DNA of 43,625 nt, taken from Nitrospinota bacterium. Lineage in GTDB: Bacteria; Nitrospinota; Nitrospinia; Nitrospinales; VA-1. How positions within the stretch are numbered: position 1 is the first letter of the stretch; every line of letters starts with the position of its first letter. The notes under the pieces are model-generated. The model searched no databases, was not told the DNA's origin, and saw only the letters and a list, made by a program, of their open reading frames with translations. The stretch spans positions 1 through 43,625 of the forward strand of contig JAQCGX010000029.1 in the NCBI GenBank assembly GCA_027619975.1. Direction: 5' to 3'. Made by a program: the position numbers and the translations under genes. Positions 26,067 through 35,823 of this stretch are shown one piece after another.

Positions 26067-26095
26067 TTGACAGGACTTTGTTGATCCTATGTATT
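26067..26095 (+). promoter_or_regulatory. Possible sigma-70 promoter of the DksA-like gene
   Basis: TTGACA at 26067-26072 is a perfect -35. The -10 is less clear: TATGTA after 15 bases or TGTATT after 17. The GTG start of the gene is about 60 bases on. Confidence 0.4.
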
Positions 26096-26153
26096 CGCCT
26101 TGGATTTCGAGACATTTCCCAAAAATCGCCAAACCTTAAAGGAGGTTTCAGGG

Positions 26154-26948
26154 GTGGTTAAGAAAAAAAGTGCGGCCAAAAAAAAACCCGTAGGAAAAAA
26201 ATCTGTGACTACAAAAAAGAAGGTTGCCGTCAAAAATAAGGCGAAATCTGTAAAAAATAAAGCCCTGCCGAAGAAATCGGCTGTGAAAAAGGCGAAACCA
26301 CCCGCCAAGACCAAGGCCAAATCTCCAACTAAGACCAAGGAAAAAACTCCAATTAAAGCCAGGGTTAAATCTAAGACCAAGGCAAAAACTCCAGCCAAAC
26401 CAAATGCTAGAATAACGGTAAAGACCAAGGCCCCATTAAAGAATAGCACCCCAAAAAAGATAAAAACCGTTCAGAAAAAAGAAAAAAAGGCGGCTCCTAA
26501 AAAAGCGGTTCCAAAAAAGAAAAGCGTTACAGAGACCGTCTCCGAAGAATCCACACCAGTCGTCGAGAAGGCCAAGGTAGTTGTCAGGCAATCCTTTGAT
26601 AGCGCGGACCCGGTTGTCATCAAGATTCGGGAGAAGCTTATTGAGAATCGTGCCGAAGTTTTGAAAATGCTGGAATCCTCACAGGCACTGGAAAGAGACG
26701 TGGAGGGACTCACATTCAGTAATGAGATCGACCTGGCCTCCAGCCTGGAGGGAAGAGAAATGGTCTTTCAATTATCCAGCCGGGATCGAAGGGAATTGAA
26801 ACTGATTGATGATGCACTCATCAAAATTAAGGAAGGGTCTTATGGAATTTGCGAAAGTTGCGACAAAAAAATCAGCTCAAAACGCCTGCAAATTCTCCCG
26901 TTGACTACATTATGTATCGAATGCAAAGAGTCCGCTGAAAAACTTTGA
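26154..26948 (+). CDS. DksA/TraR-type zinc-finger protein with a histone-H1-like lysine-rich tail
   Basis: A 264-residue protein. The start is the GTG at 26154 with AAAGGAGG at 26138-26145; an upstream TTG lacks such a site. Residues ~1-125 are almost only Lys, Ala, Pro, Thr and Val, with PKK/AKTKAK/TPAKP repeats like histone H1 or AlgP tails, suited to DNA binding or compaction. Residues ~140-264 are a DksA-like part: a helical region, then a four-cysteine zinc finger Cys233-x2-Cys236-x17-Cys254-x2-Cys257. DksA proteins bind RNA polymerase and adjust transcription under starvation. The fusion may connect nucleoid binding with transcription control (inference). Only the C-terminal family is certain. 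Confidence 0.85.
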   Translation: MVKKKSAAKKKPVGKKSVTTKKKVAVKNKAKSVKNKALPKKSAVKKAKPPAKTKAKSPTKTKEKTPIKARVKSKTKAKTPAKPNARITVKTKAPLKNSTPKKIKTVQKKEKKAAPKKAVPKKKSVTETVSEESTPVVEKAKVVVRQSFDSADPVVIKIREKLIENRAEVLKMLESSQALERDVEGLTFSNEIDLASSLEGREMVFQLSSRDRRELKLIDDALIKIKEGSYGICESCDKKISSKRLQILPLTTLCIECKESAEKL

Positions 26949-26956
26949 TCCATTTC

Positions 26957-26993
26957 CGGCAAATCATTTGCCGTGGCATTTTTTATATTTTTT
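26957..26993. terminator. Terminator between convergent DksA-like and secA genes
   Basis: CGGCAA and TTGCCG (26957-26973) form a stem around ATCAT, followed by TGGCATTTTTTATATTTTTT on the plus strand. It lies nine bases after the DksA-like stop and overlaps the last codons of secA, so it serves the plus-strand gene. Confidence 0.65.
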
Positions 26994-29528
26994 CCCGCTT
27001 CCGCAAGGACACGGGTCATTTCTTCCGACCTTGTTTTCATCTCTGTGAACCGTTGCTGGTTTTGATTCCTCCTCAAGGGTCCCCCTATGCTCCACCATTT
27101 TAGGTTGGCGGTTAAAACTTTTTTCGGGAGGTAGCTCCGCCTCTTTCTCGATTCGGATTTTAAAAAGATATTCCGTCACCTCTTCCTGAATACGGTTCAT
27201 CATAGACCGGAACATCTCGAACCCTTCTTTTTTGTATTCCGTCAAAGGATTCTTTTGCGCGTATCCTCGCAACCCAATGCCTTCCTTGAGGTGATCCATA
27301 CCAAGCAGATGATCTTTCCAGAGATTATCCACGACTTGCAACATGACTGATTTTTCAACATGCCGCATGAAGCCAGGTTCGATGCCTTCAATTTTATGGT
27401 TGTAGGTTTCGGTCACGGTTTCCATGATCGCATCGTGAAGTTTTTCACGGTTGCAATGCTCCAGAGGAAGCCGCGTCTTACCATTGATTTCTATCTCTTC
27501 GTCGCTGATTTTTTCCACGCCTAAGGAAAACTGCCGTTCCAATATTTCATTGAGCGCAGAAATATCCCATTCTTCCGGATAAATTTTTTCATGAGCAATG
27601 GTACCTAGGGCGTTGTCAATCGATTCATCGGCCATATCAAGGAGGATTTCTTTTTGATTCTCTCCGGTGATGATATCTCGGCGTAACGCGTAAAACACCT
27701 CCCGTTGCCGGTTCATCACGTCGTCATATTCCAGAATATGCTTACGGATATCGAAATTGTGAGATTCCACCTTCCTCTGAGCGTTGGCCACCGCTTTACT
27801 GACCATGCTGTGTTCAATAGGTTGTCCATTCTCCATGCCCAATTTGGCCATGAGTCCTGACACCCGGTCCGAACCAAATATGCGTAGCAAATCATCCTCA
27901 AGGGATAAATAAAATCGGGAAGAGCCTTTATCTCCCTGCCTTCCTGACCGCCCGCGAAGCTGGTTATCGATGCGCCTGCTTTCGTGACGTTCCGTTCCCA
28001 GGATATGCAATCCTCCCAGCTCCGGAACACCCTCGCCCAGAACGATATCCGTTCCCCGGCCCGCCATGTTGGTGGCAATGGTCACCGCTCCCTTTTGACC
28101 GGCTTCGGCAATGATCTCCGCTTCCTTTGCATGATGTTTGGCATTGAGAACGTTGTGCTTGATACCGTATTTTTTCAGAAACCGGCTCAACCGTTCCGAT
28201 CGTTCAATGGAAATTGTGCCCACCAGAACCGGTCTCCCTTCGGCATTCAGTTCCCGAATCTCATCAATGATCGCCTCAAATTTTTCCTGTTCCGTCCGGT
28301 AAATGACATCGGGGTAATCTTCCCGGATCATCGGCTGGTTGGTGGGAACCACAACGACTTCCAGCTTGTAAATGGAACTGAATTCCTGCGCTTCCGTATC
28401 CGCCGTTCCGGTCATGCCCGATAGTTTTTCATACATGCGGAAATAATTCTGAAAAGTGATGCTGGCCAGGGTCTGATTCTCATTTTCTATTTTCACCCCT
28501 TCCTTGGCCTCAAGCGCCTGATGCAATCCATCACTGTAACGGCGACCGGTCATCATCCTTCCCGTAAATTCATCAATGATCACCACCTGACCGTCGTTAA
28601 CCACATAATCAACTTCATTTCTAAAAGCTGTATGGGCTTTCAAAGCTTGCTGGGCACAGTGGAGCATCTCTATATTTGCAGGATCATACAGGTTTTCTAT
28701 TTTCAGCAAACCTTCCAAATAGACGATACCCTCTTCGGTCAGAGTGGATGACTTGCTCTTCTCCTCCAACTGATAATGCTTATCCTTTTGCAACTTGGGA
28801 ATGACCTGATTCACTTCGTAATACTTTTCGGTGGACTCTTCCGCCGGGCCGGAAATTATCAGGGGAGTCCTGGACTCATCAATCAATATGCTGTCCACTT
28901 CATCGACAATGGCGAAGTAAAGAGGACGCTGAACAAACTGTTCTTCGGAAAATTTCATATTGTCCCGAAGATAATCGAAACCAAATTCGTTATTGGTGCC
29001 GTAGGTCACATCAGACTCATACGCCTGCTTGCGTTCGGCTTCCGGCATATCGTGATAAATGGTGCCCACCGAAAGACCGAGAAATTTGTAAACAGTCCCC
29101 ATCCACTCACAATCGCGCCTCGCGAGATAATCATTCACGGTGACGACATGAACGCCTTTACCCGATATGGCATTTAAATAAACAGGGAGCGTCGCCATGA
29201 GCGTCTTGCCTTCACCAGTCTTCATTTCGGCAATTTTACCTTCATGAAGGACCACTCCGCCTATCAACTGGACATCAAAATGGCGCATTCCCAGGGTTCT
29301 TTGACTGGCCTCCCGAACCACGGCAAAGGCTTCTGGAAGAATTTCATCAAGAGATACCCCTTGCTGGAATTTCTCCATGAACTCAGCAGTTTTAGCCTTT
29401 AGAGCGTCGTCAGCCAAAGCTTTGACCTGATCTTCCAAACCGTTGACCTGATCCACATATTTCTGGATCCGTTTCAGTTCGCGGTTATTTCTGGTGCCAA
29501 CAAGTTTTTGAATTAGATTAAAAACCAT
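26964..29528 (-). CDS. secA: Protein translocase motor subunit SecA
   Basis: An 854-residue ATPase that drives secreted proteins through SecYEG. The Walker A motif is MKTGEGKT (102-109); [17 protein letters not shown] follows as Walker B and the family signature, and later motifs include [10 protein letters not shown] and [13 protein letters not shown]. The C-terminus ends with the SecB/lipid-binding zinc motif [15 protein letters not shown]. Length and order are normal. The ATG has AGGAGAG upstream and a promoter is visible about 90-120 bases away. It exports the many signal-peptide proteins seen in this window. Confidence 0.97.
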   Translation of the reverse strand: MVFNLIQKLVGTRNNRELKRIQKYVDQVNGLEDQVKALADDALKAKTAEFMEKFQQGVSLDEILPEAFAVVREASQRTLGMRHFDVQLIGGVVLHEGKIAEMKTGEGKTLMATLPVYLNAISGKGVHVVTVNDYLARRDCEWMGTVYKFLGLSVGTIYHDMPEAERKQAYESDVTYGTNNEFGFDYLRDNMKFSEEQFVQRPLYFAIVDEVDSILIDESRTPLIISGPAEESTEKYYEVNQVIPKLQKDKHYQLEEKSKSSTLTEEGIVYLEGLLKIENLYDPANIEMLHCAQQALKAHTAFRNEVDYVVNDGQVVIIDEFTGRMMTGRRYSDGLHQALEAKEGVKIENENQTLASITFQNYFRMYEKLSGMTGTADTEAQEFSSIYKLEVVVVPTNQPMIREDYPDVIYRTEQEKFEAIIDEIRELNAEGRPVLVGTISIERSERLSRFLKKYGIKHNVLNAKHHAKEAEIIAEAGQKGAVTIATNMAGRGTDIVLGEGVPELGGLHILGTERHESRRIDNQLRGRSGRQGDKGSSRFYLSLEDDLLRIFGSDRVSGLMAKLGMENGQPIEHSMVSKAVANAQRKVESHNFDIRKHILEYDDVMNRQREVFYALRRDIITGENQKEILLDMADESIDNALGTIAHEKIYPEEWDISALNEILERQFSLGVEKISDEEIEINGKTRLPLEHCNREKLHDAIMETVTETYNHKIEGIEPGFMRHVEKSVMLQVVDNLWKDHLLGMDHLKEGIGLRGYAQKNPLTEYKKEGFEMFRSMMNRIQEEVTEYLFKIRIEKEAELPPEKSFNRQPKMVEHRGTLEEESKPATVHRDENKVGRNDPCPCGSGKKYKKCHGK

Positions 29529-29617
29529 ATACTAGATTAACTCTCCTAAAAGACCCAAGGCTCAAGCTGGAATTCATCCTGTCGCTCGCCAGCGCTACGT
29601 ATCACTAAACTGGGTAT

Positions 29618-29645
29618 CTTATAATGTTTTTTTTGGATGTCTCAA
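29618..29645 (-). promoter_or_regulatory. Sigma-70-type promoter of secA
   Basis: Minus strand: TTGAGA (29645-29640), a 16-base spacer, TATAAG (29623-29618). Transcription would start about 29611, leaving a leader of about 83 bases. The 29646-29792 stretch upstream has no gene; it holds a CCCGTACCTTCGGG hairpin near 29680-29695. Confidence 0.5.
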
Positions 29646-29792
29646 TGAGAAGTAAAACGGACTCAGGCAAGGTGAGGACCCGTACCTTCGGGTAGAATAC
29701 CACGAAAACCCGATTCCATCCAAGCTTAAGGAAACAGGTTTTTTGGGGTCGCCGGGAAAAATATCAAGGGAGGACAGGCCCGGCGAATTCAA

Positions 29793-30722
29793 TCATTCTT
29801 CAAAAATGTAGTTTTTTGGATTTACGGGAACGCCGTTCAGAAGGACCTCGTAATGGAGGTGAGGGCCTGTGCTTCGTCCAGTACTTCCAACCATACCAAT
29901 CAACGCTCCACGCTTCACCCGGTCTCCAACCTCTACAAGGTTCTTCGAGTTATGACCGTAACGCGTGGAAATTCCATATCCATGATCAATTTCTACCATT
30001 TTCCCGTATCCTGATTTTCTGCCAGCGACAACCACGACACCATCAGCGGTCGTTCTAATCTGCGATCCCATCCGGGCGCCGATGTCCCATCCCTCATGAG
30101 TTTCATTTAATCCGGTGAAGGGAGATTTTCTCATGCCAAACCCCGATGTCACCCAGCCTCTGGTAGGCCAGATAGACGGGGTGGAAGATAACAGGGATTT
30201 CTGGTTCTTAAAAAATTCATCCAATTGTTGAAAACTGACGACCTGCACCCTGGCCTGCTGATCCAACTGTTCCAAATTGCCAGCCAACCGCTCTACCATG
30301 GCAATCGCCTCCCGTTCCAGGGAAGTAGAAAAACTTTGAGTACTCAGCCCGTATGGCCCCCCAACTCCCCAGTCTTTCTCGACGGGTGCAGGAGATTCAC
30401 CAATGTCTGTAATCACCCTTAATTTATTCGCAAACCGTTCCAGGCGCGACATCTCAGTGGAAAACTCCTTAACCTGCTGACCCAGTTTATCCACCTGAAT
30501 TTTATGAATTTTAGACTCACGCCTCAGCTCTGAGACTTCCGCTCTTTCATCAACCAACTGGATATATTGTTTTGTAAAGTATATTGAGGACCCGGTGACC
30601 CCTAAAATCACGACCAGAGATAAAATTATCCCTAATCGAACAAATCGTTTCGACACGCTGATTTTTTTCGGAGATCCTGATGTGCCTGGAAATATCATCA
30701 GGGTAATATCTTCTTTTTTCAC
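29793..30722 (-). CDS. M23-family (LytM-type) peptidoglycan endopeptidase
   Basis: A 309-residue membrane-anchored protein. The start is a GTG with GAGGAGG five to six bases upstream. A single transmembrane helix (about 29-50) is followed by a coiled coil (~53-100), then the zinc peptidase domain. The metal ligands His209 and Asp213 (HEGWDIG) and the HLH motif at His288 and His290 (GPHLHYEV) are all present, so it should be active, cutting peptide crosslinks in peptidoglycan. The layout resembles MepM and NlpD-like enzymes. It lies between secA and a TPR protein gene, all on the minus strand. Confidence 0.9.
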   Translation of the reverse strand: MKKEDITLMIFPGTSGSPKKISVSKRFVRLGIILSLVVILGVTGSSIYFTKQYIQLVDERAEVSELRRESKIHKIQVDKLGQQVKEFSTEMSRLERFANKLRVITDIGESPAPVEKDWGVGGPYGLSTQSFSTSLEREAIAMVERLAGNLEQLDQQARVQVVSFQQLDEFFKNQKSLLSSTPSIWPTRGWVTSGFGMRKSPFTGLNETHEGWDIGARMGSQIRTTADGVVVVAGRKSGYGKMVEIDHGYGISTRYGHNSKNLVEVGDRVKRGALIGMVGSTGRSTGPHLHYEVLLNGVPVNPKNYIFEE

Positions 30723-30931
30723 CCCAGCCTCCTCTAGTGTCTCACAAAAAAGCCCACAACTATCTGAATCCTAACTTTGAACCCTTTTGTTGTCAACAGT
30801 TAATTATTTTCCAACTTCTTTTGAAAAAATTATAATTTAATATAAATTATTTAAAATTTCGTTATATTTTTTATAAAATTCAGGGCATTAAACCCATAAA
30901 ATCTCGAAAAATACCCTGTTAAACTTTTGAA

Positions 30932-31825
30932 TTATCTCACTTTCTGTCGAGCCTGAATATGATTCGGGTTGATTAACAAGACCTTTTGGAAATACTTTTG
31001 AGCCATTGCCATATCCCCGTTCTCTTCATAAAGTATACCAAGACCGAAATAAGTCGCAACCAAACCCGGTTGATGATCTATTTCCTTGTATATCTCTGAG
31101 GCTTCTGAAAACTTTTTAATGGTCCCATCGAAGTTTCCCTCGGAAAAATACTTGAATGCCGCCTGACGCAGGGTTTTAGCGATGACTCGGCCATAACCCT
31201 GCGCTACGAGTTTCGGTCCGTCCCTGACATATTCTCTGTAATCCGCAAAAAACAGGCCAGTTTCACCCATATCCCTATAAATTAGACTCAAGTTATTGTA
31301 AAACATAGAGTTAGATGGATCAAGCTGGATCGCCCGCTTCACCTTCTCCACTGCGAAAGTGTATGATTTTGTGCGCGATAGCGACGCTCCCAAGTTATTC
31401 CAGGCCAGGGCGTTTTTTTGATTTAACAGGATTGCCTTTTCGAAGTTCTCCTGAGCTTTGGGGTCATCCTCCTGAATATAGTAGTAATACCCCAACCCAT
31501 ACTGTCCCGCCGAGGAGCGGGGATGGCTGGACAAATAATCCATAATAAAGGCCTCCGCCTCCTTTATTCGCTGAGATCCTTCATAGGCCCTGACCAGCCC
31601 CCGAAATAGGTAACTATCATCACCACTCTCCCGCAGAAGCAATTGATAGGCGCTTAACGCCTCGTCAAATTGTTGACGATTGAGTAAAAACTCGGCTTTC
31701 TGTTTCGGAGAAAGAGAAAGCGTAGAAGGATGTGAAGAATTCTGTGCCGCCCCCATCTGGGAGGAAAAAAGAAAATAAACAGCGATAAAAATTGCAGCGC
31801 TTTTTTTCTCAATGACTCTATTCAC
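30932..31825 (-). CDS. Exported TPR-repeat protein upstream of the M23 peptidase gene
   Basis: A 297-residue protein with an N-terminal signal peptide (AAIFIAVYFLFSSQMGAAQ). TPR units run through most of the chain (e.g. SAGQYGLGYYYYIQEDDPKA, ALAWNNLGASLSRTKSYTFA, LVATYFGLGILYEENGDMAM). It starts with GTG and follows dnaB after 20 bases, so it is likely the distal gene of the ribosomal-protein operon. Its role is unknown. The AT-rich 30723-30931 stretch after it has no gene. Confidence 0.8.
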   Translation of the reverse strand: MNRVIEKKSAAIFIAVYFLFSSQMGAAQNSSHPSTLSLSPKQKAEFLLNRQQFDEALSAYQLLLRESGDDSYLFRGLVRAYEGSQRIKEAEAFIMDYLSSHPRSSAGQYGLGYYYYIQEDDPKAQENFEKAILLNQKNALAWNNLGASLSRTKSYTFAVEKVKRAIQLDPSNSMFYNNLSLIYRDMGETGLFFADYREYVRDGPKLVAQGYGRVIAKTLRQAAFKYFSEGNFDGTIKKFSEASEIYKEIDHQPGLVATYFGLGILYEENGDMAMAQKYFQKVLLINPNHIQARQKVR

Positions 31826-31845
31826 TTCTTTACCTGTTTACCCAT

Positions 31846-33225
31846 TCAAAACGGGGATTCTTCGTCAGACCCAGAAGAAGATTTCTGATCGGAAAAATTA
31901 TAAAAACGGGTATATTCATGCTCAAAATGCAGTTTGACTTCGCCTATGGGTCCGTTTCGTTGTTTGCGAATCAGTATTTCTGCGACTCCCGCATCGGCGC
32001 CATCAGGGTTATAGACCTCATCCCTGTAAATGAAGGCCACCACATCCGCATCCTGCTCGATGGCCCCGGATTCACGCAGGTCAGATAGCAAGGGCCGCTT
32101 ATCCGTCCGGCTTTCAACCGCCCGGCTCAACTGCGATAACGCTATAATAGGGACATTGATTTCCTTAGCCAGACCTTTGAGCCCGCGCGAGATTTCCGAA
32201 ACTTCCAATTGTCGACTCTCGGTTTTCCCGCGACCCTGCATCAATTGCAGGTAGTCGATAATGATCAACCCTATATCGTGTTCCGCCGCCAGACGACGCG
32301 TGCGGGTACGGACATCCAGGGAGCTCAGGGCGGGACTGTCATCAATAAACAATTTAGCTTCAGACAGCCGCCCAGCCGCCGCTGTCAGTTTTGGCCAGTC
32401 ACTTTTTGCGATGTATCCGGTGCGGAGCTTGGAGGAGTTGACCCTGGCCTCGGCACAGAGCATGCGCATACCCAACTGTTCTTTCGACATTTCCAGACTG
32501 AAAAAAGCGGTCGGCACTTTCCCATGCAACGCGGCAAAACGGGCGATGTCCAAAGCCAGACTGGTCTTTCCCATACTGGGACGCGCCGCAAGAATGATCA
32601 AATCGGAGGGCTGTAACCCGGCCGTCATGTTATCCAGGTCCGTGAATCCAGTCTCAACCCCCGTTACCATCCCCGGGGACTCAAACAACTTCTCTATGGA
32701 AACAAAGTTTTCTTTTACAACGTCCCTGAGACTGTGAAAATTCCTTTTTACTTTTCTTTCAGAAATTTGGAAAATTGCACTTTCGGCCCGGTCCAGAATG
32801 AGATCAACATCACCCCCCCCCCCGTAACTGCTGGTGACAATTTCGGTGGCGGTTTCAATCAGATCGCGGAGAATTTTTTTCTCGCGGACGATACCGGCGT
32901 GATGTATGGCCGCCTGAGCGGTGGGAACGAAACCTTCGATAAAATCCAGGGTATCAATGCCCCCGACAGCCTCCAGTTCATTTTTTTTCCGGAGTTTCTC
33001 TGCAACGGTCAGAACATCAATAGGCTCGTTGGCCTCAAACAAATCCTGTATTGCCAGATATATTTTCTGGTTACTGGATTTATAAAAGTCTTCCGCAGTC
33101 ACAACCTCCAGCGATTTGGCAACCGCTTCGACTGACTTGAGACAAGCCCCCAGGATGCTATGCTCTGCATCCAAATTATAAGGAGGCAGTTTGCTCAATG
33201 ATATATCTGTGACCGCTTGAGTCAT
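31846..33225 (-). CDS. dnaB: Replicative DNA helicase DnaB
   Basis: A 459-residue hexameric helicase that unwinds the replication fork. The N-terminal domain starts PPYNLDAEHSILGACL. The RecA-like domain has Walker A ARPSMGKTS (214-222), the Walker B region IGLIIIDYLQLMQGRG and the DnaB motif ISRGLKGLAKEINVP; ALSQLSRAVESR is typical. Length is normal. Within the N-terminal half a run of eleven G (C on the plus strand, 32813-32823) encodes four glycines (135-138), an unusual homopolymer for an essential gene. The rplI gene is upstream, but a MITE now separates the two. Confidence 0.97.
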   Translation of the reverse strand: MTQAVTDISLSKLPPYNLDAEHSILGACLKSVEAVAKSLEVVTAEDFYKSSNQKIYLAIQDLFEANEPIDVLTVAEKLRKKNELEAVGGIDTLDFIEGFVPTAQAAIHHAGIVREKKILRDLIETATEIVTSSYGGGGDVDLILDRAESAIFQISERKVKRNFHSLRDVVKENFVSIEKLFESPGMVTGVETGFTDLDNMTAGLQPSDLIILAARPSMGKTSLALDIARFAALHGKVPTAFFSLEMSKEQLGMRMLCAEARVNSSKLRTGYIAKSDWPKLTAAAGRLSEAKLFIDDSPALSSLDVRTRTRRLAAEHDIGLIIIDYLQLMQGRGKTESRQLEVSEISRGLKGLAKEINVPIIALSQLSRAVESRTDKRPLLSDLRESGAIEQDADVVAFIYRDEVYNPDGADAGVAEILIRKQRNGPIGEVKLHFEHEYTRFYNFSDQKSSSGSDEESPF

Positions 33226-33351
33226 AAACGGAGTTTCCGGGTTTGGAAGTGACTCAATGGAGTTTCATCAAAACACTTTGGAGCGGTTAGAATGAGACCA
33301 GACTCATTTAGAAGGATTTCCGATATCCATTGGTTTTTGTTTTTTTCATAC

Positions 33352-33492
33352 TTTAGGGCATCTCTAAAAATTGACTAAATGTTCTTATGTCGTCAATTCA
33401 AAGAGGTGTCTTTGTTATAGTGGCACTGATTTAAGAAACTCTTTACAATGTTCGATTCTCTTTTAAAAACTAATTTTTAGAGGTGCCCTTTA
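33352..33492. mobile_element. MITE copy 2 inserted at the rplI stop codon, with 4-bp duplication
   Basis: The element is 33356-33488 (133 bp), starting GGGCATCTCTAAAAATT and ending AATTTTTAGAGGTGCCC. TTTA flanks it on both sides (33352-33355 and 33489-33492). The right-hand TTTA includes the TAA stop codon of rplI (33492-33490, minus strand), so the insertion kept the stop. This copy is the shortest and lacks the central palindrome, reading AGTGGCACTGAT at that point. It separates rplI from dnaB. No other feature is seen in 33226-33351. Confidence 0.88.
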
Positions 33493-34002
33493 CGCTTCTT
33501 CCGTCTGCTCTTCCTGCTTCGCTTCTTCAGGCACTGCGGCTGCTTCTTTCGCCGGTTCCTTGTCCGGAATGACGGAAACCTTAATTTCGGCGGTTACTTC
33601 TGTATGCAGTTTGAGAGGCACCACAAAATCGCCAAGAGTTCGGATGGGCTCTGCAGGGTGAATTTTTCGTTTGTCCACTTCAATGCCATTTTTACGCAGG
33701 AACTCTGCAATCTCCTGATTGGTCACGGAACCGAAAAGTTTCCCTTGCTCTCCAACCTTCTTTTTAATGATGCAAGTCACTTTGGAAATTTGCTCGGCAA
33801 GAGCAGTAGCGGCGTTGACGATCTTCTTAACTTTCCCCTGCACAATCATCTTCTGATGGTTGAACTGTTTTAAATTTTTAGGGTTGGCTAAAATGGCCTT
33901 TCCCTGAGGAACCAGATAGTTTCGCCCATATCCATCGCGGACAGTCACTTCATCGCCGCAAAACCCAAGCCCTTCAACATCATCTTTTAATAGTAACTTC
34001 AT
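33490..34002 (-). CDS. rplI: 50S ribosomal protein bL9
   Basis: A 170-residue protein of the large ribosomal subunit. The start MKLLLKDDVEGLG and the signature GRNYLVPQGKAI are diagnostic; the C-terminal domain (residues ~60-150) has the usual length. An acidic, alanine-rich tail (~150-170) is an extension beyond the common form. It is in the conserved order rpsF-ssb-rpsR-DUF2232-rplI-dnaB. Its stop codon is part of the target site of MITE copy 2. Confidence 0.97.
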   Translation of the reverse strand: MKLLLKDDVEGLGFCGDEVTVRDGYGRNYLVPQGKAILANPKNLKQFNHQKMIVQGKVKKIVNAATALAEQISKVTCIIKKKVGEQGKLFGSVTNQEIAEFLRKNGIEVDKRKIHPAEPIRTLGDFVVPLKLHTEVTAEIKVSVIPDKEPAKEAAAVPEEAKQEEQTEEA

Positions 34003-34035
34003 GCTCTTCTTTTCACTCCCTTTATGAGAAACGAA

Positions 34036-34992
34036 TTATTGTTCTAAATGTTCGGTTTGTTTTTGTTTTATTTTTCGAAAATCCACCCAAATATCAAAAA
34101 TACCCAACCCAATCAATAGTCCCATCAAGATGGGTTGAATTATTATAATAAAAAATACCAGGCCCCATAGAAATTTAGGAACCCCTTTACTTTCCAGAAT
34201 ATGAACCAGAATCGCCAGGCCTTGAAACAGGTAAACCAGCATTGCCATGGCAAACAGGTTCATCCCCACCATACCTACGGGAGTCTCTATAAAGAAAAGA
34301 GACCCGGCTGACAGGATCAATCCCCATATCAGAAAATCCGGCAAAACCAGCTCGGACAACTTTTCCTTGCGAAACAAGGTGTCCCCGTAAAATTTCATCC
34401 ACACCATGCGAACCAGAAAATAATTAACGGTCGCAGTGATCAGGGAACCCACCATAATAAAGGCTGGATAGGCTGAGGCAAAGGTCCGTGATGATTGCTC
34501 AAAAAATTCTTTCATGGCATCCAGATCGACCTGCTTTTCACCCATGGACTTGAACGTTTCCATGGATTGATCAAAATGTTGCATGATCTGGACCTGGAAA
34601 AAATCTGTCAGCGAATTTTCCCGATCGGCAAATAGCACAAACATCAAAAAAGTAGCCAGCGTCATGGAACCCAGGGCACTTAGAAAGATGCACTTATCCA
34701 TCGTCAACTGGGCTTTAATGGTTTCCGCCATGATGGTCGCCATGACCACGTACTCAGCCACAAACAGTAAAGCTTGCCCGGCACCCAGCGTGGCAAAAAG
34801 GACCGCAAACACCAAGCCCATTAAAACCAACCCTACAACCTGCCCCCGTTGCAAATAGACAAACAGAAGCGGAGCGGGAGCCACCATTCCCACCAAAGCT
34901 GCCATGGGTGGGAAAATGAGTACCGCTAAAGTAACCCCAAAAACCAGAGCTGCAGGTAAAAGAAGCTCTTTGAGCTGGGAATTATCCAACAA
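34036..34992 (-). CDS. DUF2232 (YybS-like) multi-pass membrane protein
   Basis: A 318-residue integral membrane protein with about eight hydrophobic segments, e.g. AALVFGVTLAVLIFPPMAAL, VGLVLMGLVFAVLFATLGA and WGLVFFIIIIQPILMGLLI. This gene is typical between rpsR and rplI in many bacteria. Its function is unknown. The start is a TTG three bases after the rpsR stop, without a clear ribosome-binding site, so it probably depends on coupling to rpsR translation. Confidence 0.85.
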   Translation of the reverse strand: MLDNSQLKELLLPAALVFGVTLAVLIFPPMAALVGMVAPAPLLFVYLQRGQVVGLVLMGLVFAVLFATLGAGQALLFVAEYVVMATIMAETIKAQLTMDKCIFLSALGSMTLATFLMFVLFADRENSLTDFFQVQIMQHFDQSMETFKSMGEKQVDLDAMKEFFEQSSRTFASAYPAFIMVGSLITATVNYFLVRMVWMKFYGDTLFRKEKLSELVLPDFLIWGLILSAGSLFFIETPVGMVGMNLFAMAMLVYLFQGLAILVHILESKGVPKFLWGLVFFIIIIQPILMGLLIGLGIFDIWVDFRKIKQKQTEHLEQ

Positions 34993-34995
34993 GGT

Positions 34996-35244
34996 TTAAT
35001 ATTCTACAGCAAAGGGCAATAAGGCAATATTTCTTGCCCGCTTGATAGCTTTGGTCAATTGCCTCTGATGACCGGCACAGTTCCCGGAAATCCTTGAAGG
35101 GACGATTTTCCCTCTTTCGGATATCAACGGCTTCAAAGCCTTTATATCGTCAAAAGCAACGTATTCTGCCTTGTCCGCGCAAAACCGGCAGATCTTGTTA
35201 GAAAAAAAAGAACGTTTTCTTGTATTCGAACTTACAGTTGACAT
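34996..35244 (-). CDS. rpsR: 30S ribosomal protein bS18
   Basis: An 82-residue small-subunit protein that pairs with bS6. The motif [20 protein letters not shown] and the tail [14 protein letters not shown] are diagnostic. Two cysteines (CRFC) near the N-terminus suggest a zinc-binding form. It sits between ssb and DUF2232 in the usual order. Confidence 0.97.
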   Translation of the reverse strand: MSTVSSNTRKRSFFSNKICRFCADKAEYVAFDDIKALKPLISERGKIVPSRISGNCAGHQRQLTKAIKRARNIALLPFAVEY

Positions 35245-35376
35245 TATTATTCACTCGATTAAGAATTATATTAAAATTATATAAACGACCCCGGCGCAAG
35301 CGGACGGAAACTCCGACAAGAATTTTCTTTTTAAAAGCCGTAGCAGGCTATGGGGTATTAAACCCACTTGTGGGAT

Positions 35377-35781
35377 TTAAAACGGAATATCATCCCCGCC
35401 ACCTGAAGAGAATTGCTCCCCTCCCGATGCATCCGACCCGACACCCTTATCACCTGGACGGCCCAGGAATTGGATGGTACTTGCAACCACTTCCAGCTTG
35501 TTGCGTTTTTGCCCTGTATCGGATTCCCAGGATTGATAGTTGAGCCGCCCTTCCACAAATACCGGACTGCCTTTATGCAGGTACTCTGCACAGTTTTCCG
35601 CCTGCTTGGCCCACACCGTAATGTCCACAAAGCAGACTTCCTCTTTCCATTCGTCCCCGGCTTTGTATTTCCGGTTTACCGCCAGACCAAAACTGGCAAC
35701 CGCCGCCCCACTCGCGGTATAACGAAGCTCCGGGTCACGGGTCAAATTGCCCATGAGTAGCACTTTATTGAATGACGCCAT
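35377..35781 (-). CDS. ssb: Single-stranded DNA-binding protein
   Basis: A 134-residue protein with an N-terminal OB-fold (MASFNKVLLMGNLTRDPELR, then VDITVWAKQAE and EGRLNYQSWE) and a short Gly/Ser-rich linker ending in the acidic tip DDIPF, which recruits replication and repair partners. It is shorter than the E. coli protein because of the linker. It lies between rpsF and rpsR, as is typical. Confidence 0.97.
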   Translation of the reverse strand: MASFNKVLLMGNLTRDPELRYTASGAAVASFGLAVNRKYKAGDEWKEEVCFVDITVWAKQAENCAEYLHKGSPVFVEGRLNYQSWESDTGQKRNKLEVVASTIQFLGRPGDKGVGSDASGGEQFSSGGGDDIPF

Positions 35782-35823
35782 TTAAAACCCCGTTAGATAT
35801 TGGAATCGTGGACTGTAATCAAC

